DNA of 64,000 nt from Septoria linicola (Eukaryota > Ascomycota > Dothideomycetes > Mycosphaerellales > Mycosphaerellaceae), in the NCBI GenBank assembly GCA_024114885.1, contig CP099423.1:1612001-1676000 (forward strand), in the 5' to 3' direction. The notes under the pieces were generated by a model, which worked only from the letters and a program-made list of their open reading frames with translations, made no database searches and was not told where the DNA came from. How positions within the stretch are numbered: position 1 is the stretch's first letter; each line of letters begins with the position of its first letter. This document shows positions 11,314-22,776 of this stretch, piece after piece. Made by a program: the position numbers and the translations under genes.

Positions 11314-12234
11314 GGTTGTGGTTGCTATGTGAGTGTAGAACACAAGTGCTCAGGAAGTGCTTTGCGACTGGCTCGCTGCACGTGAGAGGCCGACCCGTTT
11401 ATGCGTAGGGATGACAGAACAGAGTAGCAGCAAGCAGGCCGATGTTGGTAACCAAGCGAGATGTCTAATGCCCCTCGTGTGGCCGCTGTGGCGCCTCCCG
11501 CTCTTATGCTGAAATGTGAAACGATGAATAGCTAATATTGCTGCCAAAAACAGACGTTAACTCGTTCTGCAACCTTCAGAGTGGAGGCCAAGGGAAGAAT
11601 GCGCTACTTGGTCGAGCGCATGGGGACTCAAGTCGGGCGAAAGATGTTAATTGCTCAAGTTGGGAGGGAAGGGGCTCTCGGGGGCTGTGCTTGCGCAGGG
11701 AAGTCACGCCCAAGGCAGTTTGAAGTAGGGCTGAGACGTCAATTTCCGCCGAAAGTGTTACTAAATACTGATAACTACGGCTGTCTATTTTCTTTCTAGC
11801 GAATCCAAGAGCACGCTGTCGCCACCAGTGAACTCGACCGGCACTGCTGCGTCCTCAAATCCGATAGCTTGTGCGGTACGTCTTTCAGAAAGAAGTCATT
11901 CGCGCATCGACTATTCAAGCTGAAGTACACAAGTGATTCGGTCAAAGTCTGAGCTAGCAACAGCCGGCTTCTTTCTATACAAGAATGGCAGTAGTGAAGA
12001 CGAAAAGGTGACTGTTCTGCTCTGTGGACTGGTTCTGAACGGTTCAGCTGTGAAAGTGGAAGCACATGCCGACCGCAACTTGGTCTTGGCGCGCGGGCCG
12101 GGACTCCGGGGTCAACGTCAAGCTCGCACGTCACTTGCTGGAGACCGTCGACTGCACGCGCGTTTCATCGACTCCAGCCTGGATGATCGCGACATATTCC
12201 ACCACAAGTTATCCACAATGAGCCTATAGCCGCA
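11314..12234. promoter_or_regulatory. Divergent promoter region SCH9 / ADA2
   Basis: About 920 nt separate the SCH9 start (leftward) from the ADA2 start (rightward). No coding frame here is convincing. The length suggests two separate promoters rather than one compact shared element. Confidence 0.5.
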
Positions 12235-13821
12235 ATGGGCTTGATCACAAAGGCCAAGGGGGCGCCCAAGTCAGAAGGCGGATCTGCTGGCGGAGGCGTC
12301 AAAACGATTTGTGATGTATGCAGCAATGATATCACAGCGACCGTGCGGATCCGATGCGCCAGCAAGAGTTGCAATGACTACGATTTGTGCGTGCCCTGTT
12401 TCTCGCAAGGAAAAGCCAATTTACATCACGACCCTCGGACGCATGCCTACCAAGTGATCGAGCCGCATAGCATACCAATATTTGACGAAGGATGGGGCGC
12501 AGACGAGGAACTCCTACTGCTGGAGGGCGCAGAGCAGTATGGACTTGGAAGTTTCGCAGATATGGCGGACCATATCGGTGGCTATCGGGAGAAGGACGAG
12601 GTGCGGGATCACTACATTGAGACATATGTGAACTCATCCAAGTTTCCTTTGCCGGAGCGCGCAGATCCCAAGGACAAGCGGCTGAGCGAGGCTGTGCCGA
12701 GGGAGGAATTTCAGCAGCGTAAGAAAAGGCGAATTGATGAGAGGAAGCAGGCTAGAGAGGACCAAAAGGACACAGCACCAACGCCTGCAAAGCCCACCTC
12801 TTCGGTTCCCAGCTGTCACGAAGTTGCGGGCTTCATGCCGGGACGATTAGAATTCGAGAATGAATACTTCAACGAAGCCGAAGAGGCTGTACAGCACATG
12901 CAGTTTTCGCCGGAAGAAGGAATCAATCCTGCCACCAAGCAGTTCGACCCAGAGACCGAGCTGAAGATGGTGGTCATGACCATCTACAACGATAGGTTGA
13001 CAGCGCGGACAGACCGGAAGAAGATCATCTTCAACCACCGACTACTTAACTATAAGGAGAATGTACAAGCGGATAAGAGACGCACGAAAGAACAGCGGGA
13101 TCTACATCACAAAGTCAAGCCTTTTGCGCGAATAATGTCTCACCCCAATTTCGTCACCTTTGCAGCAGATCTCGAGACGGAGCACAACCTACGTCAAGCC
13201 ATCATAATGCTACAAGAATGGCGGCGTATGCGCATTTCGACACTCGCACATGGCGAGAAGTACGAGAAAGAAAAAGCTGCGAGGGCAGCACGATCTTTCC
13301 CACTACCCGGACAGTTTGATCGATTGACGAATGGCATACGGCCCAAGGCCGGCGACAAGGATAAAGGAGTGCCGGAAGTCGCGACAGCTGTGCACGAATA
13401 CACTACCCAGGCGGATCTCCCGATTCGACTACCGACGCAGGCGGAAGTAGCGGCAAAGGCAGAATCGGAGAAAGCCAAATCGGAAGAAGACAAATCGAAA
13501 GTCCCTACCAGACCCGAGCCTCCAAAGCATGTCCCTCTACCGCCTATACCAGGGCTGGCGCCAGCCAACTGGGACGAAGAGCAAGGGCCAGACTGGCAAC
13601 TGCTCCAGCCTGCAGAGAAAGATCTATGCAACAAGCTACGGCTTCATCCCAAAGCATACAACTGTATCAAAGATGCAGTATTACGAGAGGCTATGAAGTA
13701 TGATGGAAAGCTCAAGAAGAAGAACGTACGCGAGATCAGCAAGATTGATACCACTAAGGGTGGCAGAGTCTTCGAGTTTCTAGTGGAATCTGGCTGGATC
13801 AGTAACGCGGCCAAAGCCTAG
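12235..13821 (+). CDS. ADA2: SAGA/ADA transcriptional adaptor Ada2, 528 aa
   Basis: A single exon from ATG 12235 to TAG 13819-13821. Near residues 25-70 is a ZZ zinc finger (ICDVCSNDITATVRIRC, then CNDYDLCVPCF). It is followed by a SANT/Myb domain with the typical WGADEELLLLEGAEQYGLG, the conserved region AGFMPGRLEFENEY, the central Ada2 segment DRKKIIFNHRLLNYK, and a C-terminal SWIRM domain (LRLHPKAYNCIKDAVLREA). This order and length match Ada2 of yeast and filamentous fungi. Ada2 works in the nucleus, holding and stimulating the Gcn5 acetyltransferase within SAGA and related complexes that acetylate histone H3. No oddities were seen. Confidence 0.97.
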   Translation: MGLITKAKGAPKSEGGSAGGGVKTICDVCSNDITATVRIRCASKSCNDYDLCVPCFSQGKANLHHDPRTHAYQVIEPHSIPIFDEGWGADEELLLLEGAEQYGLGSFADMADHIGGYREKDEVRDHYIETYVNSSKFPLPERADPKDKRLSEAVPREEFQQRKKRRIDERKQAREDQKDTAPTPAKPTSSVPSCHEVAGFMPGRLEFENEYFNEAEEAVQHMQFSPEEGINPATKQFDPETELKMVVMTIYNDRLTARTDRKKIIFNHRLLNYKENVQADKRRTKEQRDLHHKVKPFARIMSHPNFVTFAADLETEHNLRQAIIMLQEWRRMRISTLAHGEKYEKEKAARAARSFPLPGQFDRLTNGIRPKAGDKDKGVPEVATAVHEYTTQADLPIRLPTQAEVAAKAESEKAKSEEDKSKVPTRPEPPKHVPLPPIPGLAPANWDEEQGPDWQLLQPAEKDLCNKLRLHPKAYNCIKDAVLREAMKYDGKLKKKNVREISKIDTTKGGRVFEFLVESGWISNAAKA

Positions 13822-14497
13822 AGAGCTTCGCGATGATATGATGCAGGCGGTGCTTCCGACCTTGCAGATGGTTATGGAGACCGTTCGTACTGAGAGGACT
13901 CCAGTATTCATCAGTATATGATTGGCGGTGATATGACCACTTCACATATGCTTGTTGCGACTATTTGCTTCTATTGGTACTCGACATCCAAAAAGCATGT
14001 TGTGTAGGTGCTAGGCGTCTCACTTCTCAGGCGTCAAATCTACATGACTGTAGTCAAGGGTGCTGCCTCTGTCTAGGGACTGATGACAGTGAACTCCCAT
14101 TAAGTGGTCAGCCTCTCCAGCTATCACAAGTCCAATGAATATCATGACAAAGCTAGTCACTATGGAGAACATCCAGCTTGGAAGTGAGGCGGTCGACCCG
14201 TGCTACCGATAGCACAGGTTACCTCAAAAACGCAAGACACGCGCTGTCAGCTCACTTCTGTCTCTGAATGGAGTGACTGCTCATCTTACTCACTCTCGTG
14301 ACTGGAAATGTTTTGTGTTCCTAGAACCGGTGAGGTGAGGTTCTCTGAAGTGACGTGCAGCTCACTGACAACGCGCCTGCCAGTTGCGCGCTCGCTCAAC
14401 GCTGAGGGGGACAAAACATTTCAACTTCAAATTCACACGATTTCGCAATCTTTTCACAACCACCTCCACCGTTCACATAGCGGTACTCACTCGCTCA
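13822..14497. other. Intergenic, nothing recognised
   Basis: About 675 nt between ADA2 and the helicase gene. Several minor open frames and no recognisable gene. It holds the ADA2 3' flank and the helicase promoter. Confidence 0.4.
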
Positions 14498-17400
14498 ATG
14501 GCGAGGCCACTTAGACGACAGAAGCCTAAGTCATCTGGCTTTCAACGACACAATCGCGCAGCACGCCAACCAAATGTGGCCCACAAGCCAGCACCGTCGC
14601 GTCTTGTCAAACCTCCAGCGAGCACATTTGTGCCACGCGGTGACCCTGGTACTACAACACATCTGACAGAGCTGGTTGATGCGAGGATGGGCAACGCACC
14701 CACCAGTGACAGCATTGTTGTCGCTTTGTACAACTACCCTCTAAACGTGTATGGTCAACCAGATGACCGTCGCTGAATCGACCGCGACCTGCTCCGCAAT
14801 TTGACCACGGTCTGCGAGCCTGCGATGCTCTGTCGGCTTTCAACACGTGGCCGAGTCTACCCACCAGCATATGGAGACGGTTACATGCTCTTCATCACGT
14901 TCAATAATCTAGTAAGTCCTCACTTGCACCACTCGGTGATTTCTGTCTGACATCCACAGTACCTTGCTCCCACGATCCGTTTGGAGTGTCTTTTCACAGA
15001 AGGTCTCGGCGAAAAGGAGTACCTGAAGCTCATCATCGAATGGCACTTTCGCGCCCTCAGTAGCACCGGCTCGAACATTGAAGACTTCTCATGGGTTGAC
15101 TATCCTGGCGGCTCTCAGGGCAGGATCAGCTTTACCGCTCGTAACGCGACAAGCTCGGGTTTCGGGCTCATTGAGGACCATGAGCACATGTTTGGTCGCT
15201 CCCAGCGTGATATTTGCGAAATTCTCAAGCAATCCCGACTGACGACGGATGCGCACAAGGTTGAGTTCATCGTTGAGTCGCCTCGCAACGGTTTCAAAGT
15301 ACTGGATGCAGTCCGGTGCCGTCTCCCAGGAGGTCATGGGGCTACTCTCCCATCTTTCCACGTCGCTGAGTACTCCTGCTTCAGTCCATCACCAACAGAG
15401 GTCTCGATGAAACATCTAGAGATTGGCAAAATCGGCGCGCTGATGCAGGAGCATCCGCCGTTTCCCATGACTGTCATGCCATGCCAGGACACATTCACCA
15501 CCGCCAAAGAACATCAGGTCCAGTGTCTCATGTCGACTTCCTTACAACATGAAGAAGAGAAGCAATGTTTACAAGCCTGGTCATCAGCCCCCCATGGATG
15601 TTCTCTCTTCAATCCTGGCCCGCGGAGTCAGCCTGTTATGGCTGTGAAGTTCAGCTATTTCCCGACGCTCAGTAGCCGCCTCGACCGGGGCAAATACTGT
15701 CTTCCGAATGGCATGCACACCAGCATTATCTTTACATTGGACAAGAGGAGGTACGAGGTTTTCGGCTTTCTCGTGCCCGATGTTCCTGGTCTTCCCGCAT
15801 CAGATGCATTCTTCGTCATTACTTCTCATGATACCAGTGCCTTTAAGAGGTGGTGCAATCATCCAGCCAATCCGGATCCACTCCATTTCAAGGCGGTCTT
15901 TCGGCCCAGGTGTCCAAGGTATGTACATCACGCATCAGTCGTAGGACCATATACAATGGACGAGTGTCTTCAGGACTAATGTGAAGAAGTTTTACGCGCA
16001 ATTCGCAGATGGCGACAGTGTACCAGGCAAGCCAACCAGAGAACGCTAGATGGATGCGAGCATTGCTCAATCAAGAACCACATCTGCTCGAGAACGTTGA
16101 TCTCACTATTAGTGACATCGACGCTCGTATCAGGTAAGTTAATCTCCACATCTGTCTGCTCAGTGCTTGCTGCTGTGTCACCACATTTCAATACGCAGGG
16201 AGTGTGACATCCCTTCATATAGACCTGAAACTGATACTTACGCTAGGTTACATGCTGACGAGTGGCTCTGGAATTATGCTCGATGGAATCCAGAGCAGAA
16301 GGAGGCTCTCCGCGCGATCAAAGCTGCTAGGGGTGGCATAGTACTCATCCATGGCCCCGCTGGCACTGGCAAGTCGCGCTCAAAGCACCCGCTCCACACA
16401 AGCTAATCGTTGCTAGGCAAGACTCTGTTGGAGAAAGCATTGTCCATCTATTTCTGGAAGCTTGGATTTCACATTCTGGCATTAGCTCCAGCAAACAGCA
16501 ACGCCGATCACCTCACCAAGGAACTCGCGCGTGACGGCTGCTCAGCTGATATGAACTTCCATCGCTGCTATCCGGCTTCGCGCGATCACGGGCCTGACAA
16601 GCTTGCCGATGATCGAGCATCATCTGTCGCCAGCCACGAAGCCCTGTACCAAGTCCAATCCATTCTTGACTACGTGTATCAGCACGAGAATGGAAAGACC
16701 AACGCACGCGACTATGGCCTGGAGCAAGCGGTCTTCAATGAAGCCAGCAAGTCGTGCGACCGCTTGTCGCTTCGCGAGGACTTCGACGAGACTCGTGGTG
16801 ACAACGGAGAAGATGACGATAAAGAGGATAACGACGACAGTCAAATGGATGACTGCAACACCTTTGACGTGTGGCAAGTTCTGCACACGTGCCTCCAAGA
16901 CATACGTAGGCGGGCGCTGAGCACTGATGGTAGAAAGAAGTTCGTTTGGGCATACGGACATTGCAAGGCGCACCTCGTACGTCGATCCCGGTACATAATC
17001 ACGACGACTGGCAATGTGCGATGCCCTGTTCTCATGCAGAACTTCGGCAGGGATGAGAACGGTGGACTGGACGCCTGCAAAGGCATCATAGTCTTTGTTG
17101 ATGAAGCCTGCAAGGATGTTGAACAGAATGTGTTGGCGGGTATCGTCTGCGAAGCGTGGTGCACAAAAGTTCGAGGCACTATCATGCTCGGCGATGAGAG
17201 GTAACTTCCCAACTTATCGGTCGCTTTTGGGGAAATGCTCCTTGGATATCTTGCTGATCATCAAGCAGACAGATGAAGCCGACAAACAAGAGCGCCCAGG
17301 GACTCATTGAGTTCAACCCTTATAACAAGCGGTTGGAGGTCTCTCTACCTATGCGTCTCATTCGACAGGGCTTCCCGTCAATCGAATTGCGAGAGCAGAT

Positions 17401-18191
17401 GCGCATGGTCAGTCTTCCTCATCCTATGATCAACATCTCTAACGTCGAGTCTAGAGCGCATGTATTGCCGACTTCCCCAATCGCAGATTCTACAACGGGC
17501 GCCTATTCAACGGACCCGGAACGGACAACGCCCTTGAAGACATGATGCCTGGGCTGGAGGAGAGACTGATCAACCTGATCCAGACCTCTTCCAGCGACTT
17601 CTATCGCAGTGGAATCCGCTCGCCAAATCAGGAGATTTTGGTCAGGAATCTTTGGGTGCAAGTCCATGGCTACGTCGAGAGAAACCAAATGTTGTCCAAG
17701 CGTGTGACGGAGCACGCAGATGTCTTCTTCGAAAAGATCTACCCAACACTGCTTGGCTATTTCGGGAATGACATGGAGCAGAATGTCATGGTCATCTGCG
17801 CCTACAGCTACGCGGTCAGTTTCCAGATTCCAGAATAAGCGAAGACAAACTGACGTAAGCTTAGCTATCATACTGGCAGTCTCGTGCCAACGCGATCGCC
17901 CGACGCTGGAACATGGCCGCTTCCTTGCTCCCAAAGATCGTCCTGTTGGACAGCGCCCAGGGCCAGGAATCATTCATGGTGGTCTTCGACGGTTCGATGC
18001 AAGGGCCTAAGGGCCTGGGATTCATGGAAGACTTTGGACGCGTAAACGTGGCATTGACGCGTGCGAAGGGAATTCGTTGGATAATTGGCGGCGACCTTAC
18101 TCGCAGTGACACTTGGCGTCCTGAATTGCCCGCCCTGATCGAACTGAAGCAAGAGATGGATGCGGATGGGCTTGTCCGCTGCTTCAACTGA
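14498..18191 (+). CDS. UPF1/DNA2-like superfamily 1 helicase, up to ~1099 codons, one in-frame TGA
   Basis: Exons read as 14498-14911, 14960-15918, 15990-16133, 16199-16368, 16417-17200, 17269-17407, 17455-17814 and 17865-18191. All seven introns keep frame (the third acceptor could be 15987). SF1B motifs occur in order: Walker A GPAGTGKT split by a GC-AG intron, Walker B VFVDEA, GDERQ, LREQMRM, SAQGQE (motif V) and NVALTRAK (motif VI). An N-terminal ~490 residues of unknown fold precede the motor. A TGA at 14774-14776 interrupts exon 1. It is either a nonsense mutation or lies in a 72-nt intron, 14747-14818, with a weak GTGTAT donor, whose removal keeps frame. Proteins of this class unwind RNA or DNA. 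The specific role is unknown, and this does not look like UPF1 itself, since the CH domain is missing. Confidence 0.75.
16369..16416 (+). other. GC-AG intron inside the Walker A motif
   Basis: The 48-nt intron begins GCAAGT and ends gttgctag, with a branch-like gctaat about a dozen bases before the acceptor. Using the GC donor yields GGC ACT G|GC AAG ACT, the Walker A G-T-G-K-T. The alternative GT donor two codons later would give G-T-G-K-Q and lose the conserved Thr. Confidence 0.8.
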
Positions 18192-18705
18192 AGGAAGTTC
18201 GGTTATGCTCTGGGCGCTGTGAGAGCATAGTGCACAGCAGTCTCGCTGATGGCGTTGAAATCGGCCACCTGTCAAGAGGACTCGTTCTATAGTGCCACAC
18301 TGTAATGATGCGCTGCCGTGCAGGTGGCGAATAGCATAGGTTGGACAATGAGGAAAATTCAGAGTCCTCCATGGTAGACCTGCTCTTGAGTGCCATCCAG
18401 CCCCGTCTTTTCGCTCGTGACATCGGCCAAGATATGCTACTGATAGACGCAAAGTTCTCGAGCTGCTTGTCATTTGAGGTTAGTACAAGTACCACATCAA
18501 CCCCCATGCCCAGAGTCGGCATTAGCATATTGCCGGTGAACGAGTCGAGAAAGATTGAGGTGAACGATGTGTAACACTGCTTCTTGCTTATGTACAGCCC
18601 TTTCCCAGAACTCAAATCGCAAAAGTGGGTATCATCAATCCGCTCGTGTTTTCGTGTCTCGTGATGTCCTGTTGATCCGTTCGTACTCATCAAACGATTG
18701 TCGTG
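18192..18705. other. Convergent intergenic region
   Basis: About 510 nt between the 3' ends of the helicase and the next minus-strand gene. No supported gene. Confidence 0.4.
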
Positions 18706-19974
18706 TCACCAGTCATCATCCACAAATCCTTCCTCCTCCGTGTCCATCCCATCATGTCCACCTTCAATGCTGTACTTAGTCCCAAGTGCCTCTTGCGCCT
18801 GCCTCATCATCTCTTGTATGCGACTACCCATATTTGCCATCGCCTTGTCCTGCTTGGCTTGTCTTTTGGCGAAGCGCTCAGCTTCGGGACTGACAAAAGC
18901 TGCGCCGAGGCCAGCACTGCTCGGTCTAGTTTGGGGTGAGCGAGTCAACGCAACGGATGCTCGCCTGCTCTGTGGTTGTGTGGGCGTTGCGACCTGCACG
19001 GGTGCTACGTGTGTCTGATAATTTGAGTTTGTCCTGCGCGAGACAGGAGCTAAGCTTCTTCTGCTAGAAGCGCGTGAGGCGGAGGGTCGAGGGGGTGCAA
19101 GACTGCTTCGCGATATGCCGTTGCCCGAGATCTTTCGTTTCGGACTTGAAGGTCTGCCATCCGATTCAGGCGTGCCCACGAGTACCCAGCTATCGCGATC
19201 AGTCTGCCGGCGCTTAACCGCAGGTCTACTTGGAGAGCCATGGTTGAAATGAGGACTGTCCTGCTCGAAATCGCCAAGAAAATCTGCATCTGTGTCGTGC
19301 CATGAGCCAGGAATTGGTGTTGAGGTGCCTTCTCGTCTATGCTGCAGCAAATCTGAGCCCACGAGTCCAGAAAGTTGCGCATCATAACCCTGTCCGCCAC
19401 CAGCATAGAAGCCCCGGAATACAGTGGTCCCGAAGCTAAACGCCTTGCCTATGAAATTGAAAGCAAGGCTCGTCCAAGTGGTCTGTTCACGCTCATTAGA
19501 TGCAGTCCTCACACGAGCAACACCGTTTCTCTCACGTGCGAGGGGTCCAGAGAGAGGTGTACAGCCAGAAGACATAGCGAAATCCATGCCGTCGTCTCTG
19601 AGCAGTCTTCGAAATTCATTCTCGTGCACTGTGAGCTGCTCCAGTCGCGAAGTCGATCGTACACCAGGTGTGTCGAAGCCGTCCGCCAATCGATAGCGCT
19701 CGTTAATCAGTTCGGAGCCTTGCCCACAGCCACTGTTGAATATTTTGTCGCTGGGGGTTGAACACTGAGCCCAAGCTGGAGTCTCAATCCACGGCTTCTG
19801 CTGCGAGGAGTGTTGCGCCGAGTCAGGTCGCTGTCTTTTGCGCACGCTGCCTGAAAAATAGTCCTGTCCAGATGGCAAAGACGGTGTGGCTGCGGGCGAT
19901 TTAGGCGGCTGAAAGTATTGCACTTGTGCTAGTTGTGCACTTGTGCCGTAGCGGAAGGGCGGTGAGTGATCCAT
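18706..19974 (-). CDS. Unrecognised Ser/Arg-rich protein, ~422 aa, probably nuclear
   Basis: The frame runs to a TGA at 18706. The first ATG is at 19974 (MDHSPPFRYGTSAQ), giving 422 aa. The frame stays open upstream to about 20133 with plausible sequence (RRFESSRFGHGRLPRLSHL) and an acceptor-like ctatag, so an upstream exon with the true start is possible. I could not match one in phase. A short apolar conserved-looking block reads WTSLAFNFIGKAFSFG. The middle is disordered and rich in Ser, Arg and Pro. A predicted coiled coil (ERFAKRQAKQDKAMANMGSR) leads to the acidic end EEEGFVDDDW. I do not recognise the family and infer no function. Confidence 0.65.
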   Translation of the reverse strand: MDHSPPFRYGTSAQLAQVQYFQPPKSPAATPSLPSGQDYFSGSVRKRQRPDSAQHSSQQKPWIETPAWAQCSTPSDKIFNSGCGQGSELINERYRLADGFDTPGVRSTSRLEQLTVHENEFRRLLRDDGMDFAMSSGCTPLSGPLARERNGVARVRTASNEREQTTWTSLAFNFIGKAFSFGTTVFRGFYAGGGQGYDAQLSGLVGSDLLQHRREGTSTPIPGSWHDTDADFLGDFEQDSPHFNHGSPSRPAVKRRQTDRDSWVLVGTPESDGRPSSPKRKISGNGISRSSLAPPRPSASRASSRRSLAPVSRRTNSNYQTHVAPVQVATPTQPQSRRASVALTRSPQTRPSSAGLGAAFVSPEAERFAKRQAKQDKAMANMGSRIQEMMRQAQEALGTKYSIEGGHDGMDTEEEGFVDDDW

Positions 19975-20370
19975 CAGGTCGATGCTGCGTGTGATGCTTT
20001 GTTTGGAAAGGAATGCAGGCGTCAGGTGCGATAATCGTGGTAGTCTGCCATGACCAAACCGCGAACTCTCAAATCTTCGACTTGATATCGTGCAGGCCAC
20101 GTTCTGTATACGCGGTGTCACCGTCGCCGCCTATAGCTTCTACAGAGCGAGGGGAGGAGAAGAAGTGTCACTAGTTAGTTACTGCAATGCGCTGTAGATC
20201 ACAACAAGCGCTAGCGCCCTCTTGGCAAATGGCACGTGCATCACAAAGATCTCCTTTCTCTTTCGTTTCGGCATCAACATGGATGTTTGACTGGCAATCG
20301 AGACATAATCCGTTCATCAGGAAGAACTTCATGTTTCGGCTATCATGCTGTCAAGAGACCTGCTCCAACA
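19975..20370. other. Short intergenic region
   Basis: About 400 nt between two minus-strand genes. It may hold an upstream exon of the gene ending at 18706. The piece 20200-20300 on the minus strand encodes an open stretch starting MPKRKRKE, but its donor is out of phase with the downstream frame. Confidence 0.35.
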
Positions 20371-21315
20371 CTATGATACTAACAGACTGACGCCACCACC
20401 GGCAGCCATCCGTGCCTGCCTCCTGCTAACACAACCATCAGTCAAAGATACAGACACTCGCCTCGAGTAAGCCTTCATGACTCCATCTCCAAACAATCCA
20501 TGCCATACTCGAGACCGCACAGCGTTGATGGAGGCAATCTCCGGCAAGGACAATTCTCCATCCACTAGCACGCACTGGTCCATCTCCTGCAGCATAGCTC
20601 CCGAGTCCACCTTGAAATCGTAGTGCACTACGAGCCTCCGGCTCAGTCGCAACTGGAATGAGACACGTAGCTCCGTATGATCTCGTAACAAGCGCAAATA
20701 CGGCAGAACCTCTGCCCAAGCAGTGTAGAATCGTTCTACGAAGACGTTGTTGGTTTGGAACCCCAGGTGCACATGCACTCGCCGCAGCTTTCGGATGACT
20801 GCCGGTCTGCTCAGGATCTCCCAAAGCCGCGTGGTGATATGGTCCACATGGGGCAGGCGCATGGCCAGTGTGATATACTCTTGGGCCTTCTGTCGCAGTG
20901 CCACATCTTTGGACGCCAGATTACCATTGTATGGCACTTCCAACACTCTTCTCCTCGAAGGTGGAAGAGCAGGTGCTGAGTTTTGGTATCTGTGGGAACG
21001 GACGACGCTGAGGTCTTGCACGACTGGCACATGGAAGTGGACTGTGTTTAGCCAGAAGGGCAGGTCTCGTGTCTCGTTATAGAGCTCTCGGCAGGTCATG
21101 CTCAAAGCAAATATACTCGGGGAGTCCGTCCGTCGAGCTTCTTCCATGCTGAAGTCCGCATGCATGCCATCTGCCTGGAGGAAAACAAAGTCCCAGATGA
21201 TATTGCGGATGTCGCCCGGCAGTTGCAGGAGTGGAGAACGCTGCATTGCACGACTGGTGCTTTCGCCTTTTCTGCGGTTGCTTATCCAGTGTGGCATATT
21301 TGCTGCATGTACCAT
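20371..21315 (-). CDS. F-box-like protein, 314 aa
   Basis: A single exon from ATG 21315 (MVHAANMPHWISNRRKGE). Residues ~28-75 carry an F-box-like/2EXR pattern: LLQLPGDIRNIIWDFVF followed by IFALSMTCRELYNETRDL. The rest (for example VHVHLGFQTNNVFVERFY) resembles the extended C-terminal region of Mycosphaerellaceae F-box-like proteins, which have many lineage-specific paralogues. F-box proteins usually bring substrates to SCF ubiquitin ligases. For this subgroup that is inference only, and no substrate is suggested. No introns or lesions were seen. Confidence 0.7.
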   Translation of the reverse strand: MVHAANMPHWISNRRKGESTSRAMQRSPLLQLPGDIRNIIWDFVFLQADGMHADFSMEEARRTDSPSIFALSMTCRELYNETRDLPFWLNTVHFHVPVVQDLSVVRSHRYQNSAPALPPSRRRVLEVPYNGNLASKDVALRQKAQEYITLAMRLPHVDHITTRLWEILSRPAVIRKLRRVHVHLGFQTNNVFVERFYTAWAEVLPYLRLLRDHTELRVSFQLRLSRRLVVHYDFKVDSGAMLQEMDQCVLVDGELSLPEIASINAVRSRVWHGLFGDGVMKAYSRRVSVSLTDGCVSRRQARMAAGGGVSLLVS

Positions 21316-22776
21316 TGCGGGGTCCGAGAGCTGGAGGCTGACCTTTGTAGGGCTTTCTCGGGCGGGTTTGCCTGAGTTGGATTGCTATATTTTGATATTG
21401 CACGATTCTGGCGCTATGAGTGTCGATCATCGAGGATGTCCTTCTACTCTTATGTTGGGATTGTGGGCCAAGCACGGCACTACTGTGATGATGGTAATGG
21501 CGGCGGTGGCCTCGTCGGTGGCGGTCCGGGCGACGGTGGCCAGGCCTCTTGCATTGCTATGCTATGCTTGGCACGGCCTTTCGGCTCGCCGTTATATTTG
21601 GATACAAAAGGATGAGATCAATGGCTCTGTCTGAGAAAAGCGCCCACCGACGGGATATGCGGCACGTTATATGTCACGCTGAACAAAGGCCGAACGCCTG
21701 GAACGCTGCATAGTGACGAACATACCATGTAACAACGACGATATCTGGTGCGCACAGAACATTGCAGGAGTCTTTGCGCTGCCACTTCATGGTACAGCTA
21801 CGAAGCTCACCAACCGCTCGGAGTGTGAACCGGTTAATTTTCACAAGACAGCGTACAGAAATATATGTGGTAAGGGCGCAGCAGGAACCTACATCAGCGC
21901 AGCAGTCAATGATCGTTCGCATTAAGGTTGTTGCGCCATGTCCAGATTCCGCAGTACCATGGTATAAGTGAACACCAATTCCGCTTTGGGTATGTGTTCA
22001 CATACTTGCCAAGACCTTCAGCTGACATCGGATCTCACACAAAGAACAGCACTATAGTATTCGAGGAAGAAGTAACTCAACGCTTGGCCAACACATTTGT
22101 ATGCTCAACAACAATGTATGTTGGTATACTGCCACCGCCATTCGAGAGCCCAATGGGTACTGTACGGTGGTTGCGGTGGCTCTCTGGCGACATCTCAAAT
22201 AACACTTCTGAGCTGGCTTCAAGTCTCATGACTGAACCCTCGATCTCTCTTCCTGCATCATGTCTACGATCAGCCGAGTTCTTAACATGAGCTCTAGATC
22301 TTTCTTCCGGGCGCTTCAAGGCAGGAACAAGCCGAACGCGACGCCTGCAACCTTCTGGGCACGATCCGGCACGAATCCTGTTCCCGACCAGTGCTGCACA
22401 TCGGCCGCAACACAGGATGGAAGAGCGGCTCGCAGTCTATTTTATTCCTCTCACACATGATATCGTCATATAAAGCTGACGGCTCCAATGTCTATTTGCA
22501 TCCAAGGGGCTGAGCGTGTGAGCGCATACCTATCTCTGAGGTGTGACACGACTATGAAGGATGTGGTGGGTTATTCCCAGAGCCTTCCTGTAGTGTCTGC
22601 TGGCTCACATGTTTGAAGTGAGCTTTCGGCCTGACGTTCACCTTCTAAATGATAGCGAACATTTGAAACTCACAGTAGACAGCGCCAGTCGCCTGACATG
22701 GCTCCTTCAGCTCAAGTCCGCTGTCTGTACAAGATACCAGTGATCACGCACATAAGAAGTACCCGCAGACAGACCC
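21316..22776. other. Long intergenic region, nothing firmly supported
   Basis: About 1460 nt. An ATG frame at 22260-22460 (MSTISRVLNMSSRSFFRA) is open for 66 codons but has no family resemblance or nearby splice partner. A (GGC/GGT)-rich patch at 21495-21545 is simple sequence. No RNA gene was recognised. Confidence 0.35.

Noticed and set aside
22260..22460. 66-codon ATG frame
   Set aside because: Too short and unlike any known family, with no splice partner.
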